Source: Linnemannia hyalina
Taxonomy: Eukaryota; Mortierellomycota; Mortierellomycetes; Mortierellales; Mortierellaceae
Assembly (NCBI GenBank): GCA_019671135.1
Contig: JAHRHY010000021.1
Coordinates: 124,001 to 188,000, forward strand
Direction of reading: 5' to 3'
DNA length: 64,000 nucleotides
In this document: positions 29,999 through 39,938 of the stretch, piece by piece
Numbering within the stretch: position 1 is the first letter of the stretch
Layout: each line of letters starts with the position of its first letter
Program-made: the position numbers and the translations under genes
The notes under the pieces: generated by a model
The model's database searches: none
Told to the model about the DNA's origin: nothing
Seen by the model: the letters and a program-made list of their open reading frames with translations, nothing else

Positions 29999-30561
29999 TG
30001 ACACCCCAAATCAGACCGCGGATATATCGGCCATTGTCGCTTATGCCTGTAAGCCGCCCAAGCTCTACCTTCTTGCCCTCGGCAATCCTCTCGAACATAT
30101 TGTGAAGAATATTTGCCACTGGCTTGGAAATGTCCACGTTGTCACTCATGGCATCATTAAATGGCATGAGGGACAGCAGAAATAGGCGCCGTTGATCTTG
30201 CTTATTCAGAGGTCATCACTGGCAAAAAAACTGCACAAGGATATCAAGAGCAAAGGATTGAACGGAACGATCTGCTTCTGAAGCAGCAAGAGATATGATA
30301 GGATTCTTTGCTGCTTCAAGAAAGCTATCGCCGTTTTCTTTTTTGCCTGCCTCAATGGCAACCATTCGTCGCATACATTTCTCTGCCTCAAGACATGTAC
30401 CCTTTGACGGGCTTTTGGTCAGAACCAAAAAAGGTGATCGAGTCTGGAAGCGGATGCAAACGTAACAGAGTTCGAGGTGGACCAAGATGAAAGAAAGGTT
30501 ATAAATGACGTCTACCAATCTTGGTTATCCCACAGAGGTGATGTGTGTGTGTGGGCAAAAG
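29999..30561. repeat. right arm of perfect 563-bp palindrome
   Basis: Exact reverse complement of 29384-29946. On the minus strand it carries MPFNDAMSDNVDISKPVANI, MFERIAEGKKVELGRL and SDNGRYIRGLIWGV reading toward the loop; read the same way, an upstream frame ends SEADRSVQSFALDILVQFFC. These may be two exons of one unknown gene cut off by the palindrome centre. Confidence 0.95.
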
Positions 30562-31236
30562 TGTGGTTGCTTGGCGGTTGAGAGTAAGAGTGGGGTTGAA
30601 CGTGTTTTAAGGTCTTTTTGAGTGTGGTTGGCGGTGGAGTAAAAGAAGAAAAGAAAATTCTGCCAGGAAAAACACATCGCACCGATATTATTCGCAGGAG
30701 GCGGAGGATTGCCTCTGTGATATTATCGGTTGATCGTTAAACTCGTAAAGTTCTCTCTATCACCATTGTTTTGTTCTCAACACTTGCTTGTTCTTTTCTT
30801 TACGCTTGGTTGCCATAGTCATCCAGTGGTCGCTATTGTTTCAGGGTTTCGCAGACAGTACAATAAAAACATATAGACAGCCTTTTGAAAGAACAAAGAA
30901 GTGGGGCTGTTTACCAAGAGAGGCACTCAAAGAGCGTCCACATTGATTCCGAGGTCTGTGGTATGTTTGCATGAAAGAGAGTGCAAAAGCATGGTGGTAA
31001 ATTTCCAGTTCGTCTGTTCTTCCTCTGGGATCATTCCTTGAAGCTGGGGGTCTGATTAAAAAATACAAGATGCGATGGTGATACGAAAAAAAGCAAGGAA
31101 GAGAACAGGCTAGGAGGACAAAAGAGAGTGGAGGACAGACATAGAGCAAAAAAAAGGAACGAGGAGTTGCTATAGACAAACGAGAAGTGAGGGTATTCAA
31201 CCATCATAATCCCAAATCAATACACAGCACTCTCTA

Positions 31237-31450
31237 CACTCCTTTTCGCGAAAAGGTCCACTTTTCATGGACCTTTTCCACTGAATTGAAAATATAAGGG
31301 GATTTACTGATTTTAAGCCACGCTACCTCTCGGTCAACCTCAGGATTCGTAAATCCAAGCATAGATAAGGCTGGACTGAATAACACCCCTTATATTTTCA
31401 ATTCAGTGGAAAAGGTCCGCATTTTACTATGAAAAGTGCAAAAAGGAGTG
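31237..31450. mobile_element. 214-bp MITE with Tc1/mariner-like ends
   Basis: Terminal inverted repeats of about 65 bp begin CACTCCTTTT on the left and end AAAAGGAGTG on the right. The inner parts match exactly over about 30 bp (GGACCTTTTCCACTGAATTG and on through AAAATATAAGGGG), with a mismatched stretch between. The element is flanked on both sides by TA (31235-31236 and 31451-31452), the target duplication of Tc1/mariner elements. No coding capacity. It lies in the part of the right arm missing from the left arm, so it inserted after, or together with, the divergence of the arms. Confidence 0.85.
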
Positions 31451-31829
31451 TAGTATTTATTTTTGTAGGCACGAGAGAGCGAATTGACACGCGAATCCCT
31501 TTTTTGCCGAATGACGCTTTGCTCGTCCTTTATTTACTATTTTCTTTCCGTTAAACCAGAATGCTACTATATCTCAGATACACAAGCTCTACTGCAAGTG
31601 AGACTCAAAGTCAACGTGGAAGGCAGGAAATGGGTTGCTTTTTGGTTGTATGGAAAGAACAATTAGAAAAATATGACGACAAGGAGGGAGAAGGATGGAA
31701 CAAAAGAAAGTGGCAACTGCAAAAGAGGGTTTGAGCGCACTGATGAAATGACAAAACAGGACTATGGGATGTGCGGCACCAAGGAGGAATATCCTTTTTT
31801 ATGTTTGTTTGACTGTTCCTTATCCTCCT

Positions 31830-32149
31830 GACAATGCCGAGCCCGATACTCTTCTTTTTCTTTCCACTGTGTATGCACTGTGCAAGCACTGGGCATGGAC
31901 AGTTTTCGAAAGTCAAGAAGGGGAACTTGAAGTTGCCTCAGAACGATAAGCTGGTTCAGAACGCTAAGTTGGCTCAGAACGCTATACTAAACAAGGCTGT
32001 CGGCGCAGCCATCCCTTTGTGTGGAAACAAGGGCAAGTGGAAAGAGGGAGACAATAGGGTTCGCTCCATGTTTGTTGCTTGCGACGGCAACATCCAAGCC
32101 AGTTGGCCCATCCGATATTTGCAATTCTTTAAGAAGCCGAAGACCAAGG
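31830..32149 (+). pseudogene. unidentified exon-like fragment, right copy
   Basis: Open frame with GNLKLPQNDKLVQNAKLAQN, then IPLCGNKGKWKEGDNRVRSM, FVACDGNIQASWPIRYLQFF and KKPKTK, directly followed by a good donor GTAAGC. QND-KLVQNAKLAQNAI looks like a short coiled-coil-like repeat. A decayed inverted copy lies at 28835-29075. I do not recognise the family. No start with a convincing context or partner exon was found, so I treat it as a gene fragment, though it could be an internal exon of a real gene ending before 32334. Confidence 0.4.
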
Positions 32150-32333
32150 TAAGCATAGTAGTGTTGCCTAAAATATCTGAACACATCTCACTCTCAAGAG
32201 TTCATCACCATTTGGTATCAATTCTTTTTGCACAGTATAAAATGGCAGGTGATTTTGACAACTTTTTGTGCTTTTCTTCTCCTTCCTCCAACTCCACACC
32301 CAGCTCATCTGCCCATCAAGACCTTCGATAAAG

Positions 32334-33341
32334 ATGGCTTCCACCTATGACGCAAGCAATGTTGCCGACTCCTTCGAGGACCTGTCGTCTCTCTCCTCGA
32401 ACAAGGACATCGAGTCTTTGGTCTTGGCCACGACCTACAGCGATGACGACAATGACGATCTTGGCAAGAACAGCAAGGCCACCGACAACGACAACCCCGA
32501 GGCTCACGGCACGGAAAAGAAAGCAGAAGTAGACAACCCCATCAAAACGGATGACGACAACGATGATGGCTTTGTTCACTTGGTCGGGGCTGATGTGCAA
32601 GATGAAGAGGATGTCCTGTCTGAGGGTTGGGAGTCCTCACTCTCAATCTCTCCAGAACCTCAGTGTGCTCATCAAGATCTGTCCACCAAGCCTGAACCTC
32701 TGCTGTCCGAGAACAAGGCATCGAATCGCCTCCATCAAGATGACGACACCAACAACAGCCACGACAAAAAAGATCCAAGTGAAACAACGATGGCAAAGGC
32801 TACCACCAACAACAACACCAACCCGACCTCGGCGTCGTCGATTCCGAGAATTGAAATGCAAATGAACAAGTACATCCCTGCAGCGCTCAACAAGCCGATC
32901 CCACCAATATTAGTGACGATAGCCTCATCACCGCCACCCGACCGTGTTGTCGCATCTCTCTGGCAACATGTGGTTCAGAATGCGGCCAAAGTAGCCACCC
33001 GTGCCACTGCTACTGCCACCACACCTGATGATGCCAGCGTCCCTTCGCCCCAAGCCAAACAGGTCGCGGAACCCAAGAAGACTGTACTTACCAAACTTCA
33101 GGTCACCGGCACCGTTAACCAACCAGCTGCATCCACCGTTACTGTTGAGCCTTCAATCTCGCCGGCAACAGGTGCTGCGTTCACTACCACCGACATGACC
33201 CAGTGGCAGGAAGAAGACAATGGTGTCTGCAAGGCGATTTTGCCATCAACAGGAAAGCGCTGCACCCGCCATTGTCGAGATGATAGATACTGCAGCACGC
33301 ACAGTTTTCTTGTCAAGTTGGAACATAACTCACACTACTAA
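32334..33341 (+). CDS. low-complexity acidic protein with C-terminal Cys/His zinc-knuckle-like motif
   Basis: Single exon, 335 residues from the ATG at 32334 (the open frame extends to 32268, but that part is leader-like). The N-terminal two thirds are disordered, rich in Asp, Asn, Ser and Thr (YSDDDNDDLGKNSK, DDDNDDGFVHLVG, a run of TTNNNTNPTS). The end is compact: C299, C310, C314, C320 and H323 in GVCKAILPSTGKRC and RYCSTH. This spacing resembles the small CxxxT-x-GxxC...YCxxH metal-binding motif seen at the ends of many uncharacterised eukaryotic proteins. Nucleic-acid or protein binding would be a guess. No signal peptide or membrane segment. Confidence 0.7.
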   Translation: MASTYDASNVADSFEDLSSLSSNKDIESLVLATTYSDDDNDDLGKNSKATDNDNPEAHGTEKKAEVDNPIKTDDDNDDGFVHLVGADVQDEEDVLSEGWESSLSISPEPQCAHQDLSTKPEPLLSENKASNRLHQDDDTNNSHDKKDPSETTMAKATTNNNTNPTSASSIPRIEMQMNKYIPAALNKPIPPILVTIASSPPPDRVVASLWQHVVQNAAKVATRATATATTPDDASVPSPQAKQVAEPKKTVLTKLQVTGTVNQPAASTVTVEPSISPATGAAFTTTDMTQWQEEDNGVCKAILPSTGKRCTRHCRDDRYCSTHSFLVKLEHNSHY

Positions 33342-34392
33342 TCAAACAACATTTTCATCGTTCCTTTTCTTGCTCTCTTTTTACTTCTGGCTGTTGTTGT
33401 CTTTTGACTTTTGGCCTTGAATTAAAGAAAGGATCGACATTGCACATACACATACAGTATCGATAAACGCGTCTATTCTTCATGTCATTCTTGTGTTTTC
33501 ATTCTCAAAAGAGGGTTTTCAGCAAGTCTACTGGCCTCTCTCTCAGACCAGTTGTGTTTAATATAAAATGCTTGCACGACAAGTGCCTCTTTCTCATTTA
33601 GGCACGTAAAAAGCCGCATGATAATGGTATCCACCAACCCCGCGTAGTAAGGATCGATTAATGTGAATAGGGTATGCGGTTTGCTGGGTACAAGAAGAAA
33701 TCAGGCATAGGGTCCGCTGAGTTGTAAAGGGTACTGCGATGACTTGAACTGTACCCCTTGTCATGACAAGTGGTAGAAAAAGAAGCATGGGTGGGAGTCC
33801 TGGCTGAGACACCGTTGAGGGAATTACGATGAAATAGGGGAGAGCTATGCGCGATTTATTTCTTGACGCGTGAGCTGCAGACATGTAAAGAGGGGTGATG
33901 ATAGAGGCATTTCTTTGTTCGCTCGCAAGGTCATTCGACATAAAAGACTCTTCGTTCAATGCCTTGCGCTCTTCTACAGGGCGTACTTTCAAAACACGTT
34001 TGACTCGTCCTCGAGTTGCCTCTGGCATTTGTATCTATTTTTCTTGATTCATTCTTTTTCTATCGCCAACATCACTTGGTCATGCTTTGACCATCAGCAC
34101 TATCCTTGATTCCTTCTTCTTTACCCCGAGGCAATTTCTTTTTCTTTTCGTTTATCGCATGACCGAACTTCTCTTTTGAAGTAGTCATTGTTGCTCTCCA
34201 GGGGCAGGGTGTCTTCAGGTACAAGTATATAAAGCATCGTTGTCTCTCTCATTTTTTTTTGCTGCTAAATCTTTCCTGCTGTCGTCTTCCCTCTGTCTTC
34301 ACTTTGGTAGAGAGACTGTGCACCCACTCATACCCCTGGCCCACTTCATTCCATCCACTTTCCTTGACTCCTTTCCATCTGTCGATCAAAAA
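33342..34392. other. spacer, no gene seen
   Basis: 3' flank of the zinc-knuckle gene and promoter/leader of the membrane protein gene. The minus-strand frame at 33594-34028 has no recognisable domain, and its codon pattern does not look coding. The last 140 bp before 34393 are pyrimidine-rich, as expected for a fungal promoter/leader. Confidence 0.5.
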
Positions 34393-35087
34393 ATGTACTG
34401 CAACAACTGCTGCTTATGTCTACCGATACGAGGCGGAGGAATGTGGCTCTCAGGACTCGTCGTAGTCATCAACGCAGCTAGTGCGATATGTCTATTTCTC
34501 TGGGGCACTTTTTTCTTTTCATCCTCGGCTATCTGTGTAGTCGTTGCAGGATTCTCTGCCCTCCAATCTATTACTGCTGCCATCGCGTTTATCGCCCAAT
34601 GCAATGTAAGTTGGCTGGTATGTGTCAGAGGAGCGAGGTACGTTTGTCTCAAGAAAAAATAAATCAGCTAACGTACCCTTCCCATTTCTTTGGTACATAG
34701 TGGTCGTACATGTTGACGAGGATGTATGTGTTTGTCCAATGGCTAGTGATGTTCTTATCCGCAGCCAGGATTGGACTGGTTGCTTATGAGCTGGCATTGA
34801 ACAAGGACCAGATACAAAATGCTTGTCTCCACCCCTCTGCCTATGCCACCGTTGTTGTCGATACGGATGGATCTTCAACTGCCAAGTTACCACCGTCGTT
34901 CTATTGTGGGACAAAGGTGGATACGTTTGTGATGGTGGTGATTGTGGGGATGATGGTGGATTGGCTGCTGAATGGGTACCTGTACTTTGTGCTGTGGCGG
35001 TTCTATACGAAGATGCGGTTGTACCCTGAGGCTGTCAAGAATGGCGACAGTGAGTTCTCGTATGAGGAGGCACTCGATGAGGTGTGA
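34393..35087 (+). CDS. small four-pass membrane protein of unknown function
   Basis: Two exons, 34393-34605 and 34701-35087, 199 residues. It starts with a Cys cluster, MYCNNCCLCLPIRGG, which could be palmitoylated. Four hydrophobic segments follow, at about 17-37 (LSGLVVVINAASAICLFLWG), 42-66, 78-100 (VQWLVMFLSAARIGLVAYEL) and 140-165 (VMVVIVGMMVDWLLNGYLYF). Between helices 3 and 4 is a loop of about 40 residues with two Cys. The tail is charged and acidic (SEFSYEEALDEV). The layout is like tetraspan/MARVEL-type proteins, but the tetraspanin CCG motif is absent. The 95-nt intron has donor GTAAGT and acceptor TAG and keeps the frame. Family unknown. Confidence 0.75.
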
Positions 35088-36174
35088 CATCCCTTGGTAT
35101 CACTATCTCAGACTATTAAACGCATCGATCATCTAGGAACACAAACAATTTTAGTACTGTTCTTTTTTTCTTCTTGACGCCCCACTCTCACCCGTGCTCT
35201 GCCCACTTCGCCTTGCTCTTTATCATGACCTCCTTCCCCCATGCAACGAATCAACTTGAATCAGGATGACCCATCAACAGAGACAGATGGGGTAACACTC
35301 AGAAAGAGGTACATGCCCATTTACTCATCTTCACACCTCAGAACTCAGACAGGAACTCACACTTCCCGCACTTTGAGTGGATACCACGACAGAGGTACCA
35401 GAGATAAGAGCTTATTGGTTGGTAGCGTGAAAAAGTATCCGTGTACGCCTTGGAGTCAATGAGCGGATATGTTGTCCATATGCGTCCTATCAGGCCATTG
35501 TACCCTATCTTTTGGTAGCTTGCGTGCTTTACTTGGATGAGCTTACAACCAAAAACAGAAAGATAAGGCTGTGGGGTAAAGCGGGGTGGTTGTTTCTTGT
35601 TCTCGTTTTGGTCCCTTTCTCTTTTTCTTGGGCTTACCCCACGTACCCATGGAGGGTATCGCCTCCCTTCGTTTAGCGCCAATGAAGACTAGCGTCATGC
35701 AGGCCCTGGTCACCCATAGAGAATAGCCGTTTTGGCCCATGATGCCTTCTTCTTTCGCGTATCTCTCGTCTTTCTTACCCCACCAAAACAAACTTTGCTC
35801 GACAGGAACCGGTCTACCGTTCATACCCTGCTAACTTTGCCCACACAACCCAAAGCCCAAGAGGTGACCGCAACATGACGTTTCGTCCTGGCCCAGTTGC
35901 AGTTGTAAGTCGTTGCGTTAGACGTGAGCAAGTACCTGCATTCATAAAACCGAGAATAGTTTATGCTTAAATACCGGCCACTTATGCTGATTCACCCTGC
36001 TTGCCCACCCTTCGATTTTTTCTTTCTTATTCCTCTTTCCCCTCACTTTCCTTTACTGTTACTTCTCGTCCCATTTGATCCCTCCTTCTCCCTCGTAATT
36101 TTCATCCTTTTCCTATCCGTTGACATCTTTCTCCCATTCGTAAGTAATCAGCAGGGAACAGTTGACAAAGTACC
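35088..36174. other. spacer between membrane protein and trehalase genes
   Basis: No convincing gene. The last 150 bp before 36175 are pyrimidine-rich, typical of the 5' flank of an expressed fungal gene. The small frames on both strands show no domain. Confidence 0.5.
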
Positions 36175-39100
36175 ATGCGTTCGAACCCATTGCGGCTCGT
36201 CGTGAGCCTTACCGCCGTCATTGTGGCGGTTATGCCTGTCTTTACGTCTGGATCCCCCGTCGCCACAAGCGCAGCGCCTTCCCCGTCCTCCTCCGACGAA
36301 TGGATCTTCCGCACAACCAGTATCAACACTACGTCCTTCCAGGCCGAGCCCTACGTCTCCAACGGATACATTGGTGCTAGATTGCCCGCCGAGGGTATGG
36401 GTCTTCGTATCCATCCGGCGATTGACTATGATGACATGAACGGCACCCAAGGCTGGCCTCTCTTTTCCCTTCGCCAAACGGCTTCGATTGTTGCGGGGTT
36501 TTATGGACTCCAGAATGAGACACGGGGGACCAATTTTGTAAGTCATTATTCGTTACTATCCTTTCTCTAGTATTTGTTTTTTTCACGTTAGCAACTCTGG
36601 TATCCCTTGATGTGAAAGTAGGCGTGAAAGTAGGCGCCCACTAATAATTTAGAGAACTAACGCTATGACCATTTTGACTATGCAACACGTAGGAACAAAC
36701 AGGAGGCGAGCAAGTGATTTCGCTGCTCCCGACATGGACGTCGCTGTACCTCACCGTTTCCTCTGCCCCAGGTTCTGGCACCAGTGATTCGGCGACTTAT
36801 CGGGTCGATGTCGATCTTGAACAGATAAAGTCCTTCTCTCAGTCGCTCTCTATGCGTGATGGCATTGTCGAAACCATCGTCGTTTGGTCGCCGTTCAAGT
36901 CTACAAACAACAACAGTTCAGCCACAAGTGACATCCTCCTTCACTACACCGTCCTGGCGCATCGATCGCGTCCTAGTCTGGGTCTTGTTCGTCTGGACGT
37001 CTCTGGTTTGGCGGGTGGTCAACAAGTCGTGATCACGGATGCGATTGATGGGGCTGGTGCACAGCGAGTCGAGGGTGAGCAGGCTGGCAAGGTGAAAGAG
37101 ACCGAGTTGCCCTATGCGATCTACTCTGCTGTCCGACCCTCAGGGATCACCAATGTTACCGCCTGGGAGATTTCAACCCTCAGCATCATCTCGTCCGACA
37201 AGAAGGCTGCCAAGGCCTCAGCTGTTGATACTCCCGACAGTGTTGGTCTTAACAACAATGCCAAGAGCTCCGCTACCGTTGCCCAGTCCTACTCAGTCAC
37301 GGTTCCCTCCAATGGCAAGATCTCGGTCTTCAAGGCGGTCGGTATTGCTTCCTCCGATGCCTTTGAGGGAACTGAGCGAGACACGGCACTGAAGACGGCC
37401 AAGCAAGCACGGAAAGACGGATGGGAGAGTCTGGTTAAGGAACACAAGGCTGCCTGGGAGACACTCTGGGCCGACGGCGGTGAGGTGATCATCCACGGAG
37501 CCGAGAAGAGATCCAGCAACAGCACCAGCGAATCAACCAGTCTCCTCACCGAGATCCAGACAACCACCCGATCCAGCTTGTTCCATCTCTTGGCCAACGT
37601 CCGCAGTGGTCTTGAGGGCAAGGGTCTGGGCGATAACAGTATTGCTCCAGCTGGATTGACGTCGGATTCGTATGCGGGAGGAATCTTTTGGGATGCCGAT
37701 ACATGGATGTACCCAAGTCTGTTGTCGTTGTTCCCGGACTATGCGATGAGCATTAACAACTACCGCACCAAGAACCTCGGCGCCGCGATGGAGAATGCTA
37801 AGCAGTTCAATCGATCTGGACTCTTATACCCTTGGGTCGCATTCCGTTACGGCAACTGCACCGGTATGTTTATCCACTTTACACAACCCTTTTTCTATTT
37901 GTATTTGAAGTTTGTATATCTCCGTAACTTTCAATTGCTAATTTCCGTTTGTTGCTTCGGTATGATAGGAATTGGTCCATGCTATGATTACGAGTACCAC
38001 TTGAACAACGATATTGCGCTGGCTCAGTGGCAGTACTTTTTGTCGACCAACAACAAGACTTGGCTCGCTGACTACGGATACCCGATCATGAAGGCTGTCT
38101 CAGACTTCTGGGGCAGCCAGGTCATCCGCCAGCCTGGCACTCCGTAAGTAGACATTCTAATTATTTAGACCTGCATATGTGAACCTTATTTAGGATGTTC
38201 ATTGTGTTCTGACATGCACGTTCATTTTCCTTCACCTCTTTATTCAAATAGTGGGTTCACAACCAAGAACGAGGTACGGCTCTTTGCTTGTCGCTTTTTG
38301 ATGTTCACTACAGCATTCCTTCAATTCGCGCCTCAGAGACTGACCCTTCATTTTTTGTACGTATGATTTCTAATGTAGACGGACCCGGATGAATACGCCA
38401 ACTTTAAGGACAATGCAGCATTCACGAACGCAGGAGCATCAGTGACCCTCAGGAACAGTATCGAGGCAGCCAAGATCCTGGGTATCTCCTCATTGACACC
38501 CAGCAACTGGAGTGACATTGCCGACAACATTGCCATCCTCTACGACAACTCGTCCAACATTGTCCTCGAATACGACGGTTTCAACGCCACGACGCCCGTC
38601 AAGCAAGCCGATGTCGTCCTCTTGATCTACCCACTCGAGTACCCTGTCCCCAACCCCAAGGGTGACCTCGCCTTTTATGCGGGTGCCAACAGTCCTAATG
38701 GCCCCGGAATGACCTACTCGATTTTCAGTATTGACTCTGCACAGTTGTCGTACCAGGGTTGCGAGGCGTTCACATACCTCCTGCAGAGTTCTGAGCCTTA
38801 TGTCCGTGAGCCGTTCCATCAGTTCTCGGAGCAGACGTCCGATATCTATGCGGATAATGGGCACACCAACCCGGCGTATACTTTCTTGACGGGCAATGGT
38901 GGGTACCTCCAGATTTGGACGCATGGGTTTACGGGATACAGACCGAGATTGGATTGCTTTTATTTGGACCCGACGCTGCCGCCGCAGTTGGCACCTGAGG
39001 GGTTCACAGTCAAGGGGATGAAGTGGCAAGGGAGTGTGTTTGATGTTAAGGTAGCGGGGGATAAGACGACTGTGACTAGGCGGGCTGGTGGGAAAGGCAA

Positions 39101-39798
39101 AAAGGCATGTGTTCGTATTGGAGATCGTAACCGCAAGTCTGGCAAATAGTAAGTCGTCCTCCTTGTCATTGTGTTCTTGTTGTCTATTTTTGACTTGAAG
39201 AAAACGTGTTTTCTTATTCTTTGGCAAAGTTTGCTAATCAGTCCTTTTTGTTTCTTCTTCATGAAAAAAAAGCCAGTTGGCGGTGGGACAGACATTGACG
39301 GTGGGAACGTATAGGAGTGACCTGAACGGAACACTAGTCCCCGGAAACAAGGCCCAATGCCCACCCTCGGTCATCTCCAAAGACCCCATCCTCCCCGGTC
39401 AATACGCACTCGCAGCCGTGGACGGATCTAACGCGACCTACTGGCGTCCCAGCACTCGCGCCCCTGCATCCATGACCATCGATTTGGGCCGCACACAGTC
39501 CATCAAGGGATTCCATTTCAATTTCAACCATAACCCGCCTGTCAACTATACTATTCTTGTTGGTAACAGTGCTGAGGATGCAGAGTTGAAGGAGGTGGCG
39601 AAGGTCGATAAGGTCGAGATTACGGCGCCGTATGATACGCAGGATGCGAATGTTGTGAAGATTAGGTTGGGCAATACGAGTGATGTTTCGTTGGCGGAGA
39701 GGGTGAGGGCGAGGTTTGTGAAGTTGGTGGTGGAGGGTGTTTTGACGGATGATGGTACCTCTGCTGGTGCTACTGTTGCTGAGGTCGTTGTCTATTAG
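36175..39798 (+). CDS. ATH1: acid trehalase (GH65) with C-terminal discoidin-type domain
   Basis: Six exons: 36175-36537, 36693-37863, 37969-38143, 38252-38273, 38379-39148, 39273-39798, giving 1008 residues, in the range of fungal acid trehalases. A signal peptide (VVSLTAVIVAVMPVFTSGSP) leads into the GH65 N-terminal beta-domain (FQAEPYVSNGYIGARLP). The (alpha/alpha)6 barrel has YAGGIFWDADTWMYPSLLSL, YPWVAFRYGNCTG and, across intron 2, YDYEYHLNNDIALAQWQYF; the Glu in YEYH is my candidate catalytic acid. The C-terminal 150 residues look like an F5/8-type (CBM32-like) module: ATYWRPSTRAPASMTIDLGR, SIKGFHFNFNHNPPVNYTIL. The enzyme splits trehalose into two glucose in the vacuole or cell wall. 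Exon 4 is only 22 nt. The last intron's acceptor is AAG rather than TAG, and joining it turns an apparent TAG stop into TAC. Several Asn-X-Ser/Thr sites fit a secreted protein. Confidence 0.9.
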
Positions 39799-39938
39799 GA
39801 TCTGTGTTGTATTTTTTTTATTTAAATATGTCATCTTATTTATTTTATGCAGAAGTGGGTCAGTATGCTATGATATGAAAGGTTTTGAATATATACAAGT
39901 GAAAGGAAAAAGAAAAAGAGCAAGAGAAATGGGGGACA

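Larger units (their letters stand above)
30562..32150 (+). repeat. outer right arm of the inverted duplication, with insertions
   Basis: Counterpart of 28830-29383. The first 60-70 bp next to the core align to the left arm with scattered mismatches. About 30650-31500 has no counterpart on the left and contains the MITE-like element at 31237-31450; another insertion of about 120 bp lies around 31661-31780. After that, similarity to the left arm resumes to about 32150. Confidence 0.7.

Noticed and set aside
29427..30518. Mirrored open frames in the palindrome as two separate genes
   Set aside because: Identical frames on opposite strands follow automatically from the palindrome; there is no start context, domain or complete gene.
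30661..30735. Hairpin around CCGATATTAT ... ATATTATCGG as a regulatory structure
   Set aside because: On checking, the two halves are not reverse complements beyond a few bases.
33594..34028. 144-codon minus-strand frame as a gene
   Set aside because: No domain, signal peptide or codon pattern to support it, and it overlaps the presumed 5' flank of the membrane protein gene.
36714..39149. Trehalase read as separate genes at 36.7 and 38.4 kb, with a stop at 39149
   Set aside because: In-phase splice sites connect all parts; the apparent TAG at 39147-39149 is removed by the GTAAGT donor inside it, and the discoidin-like tail follows in frame.
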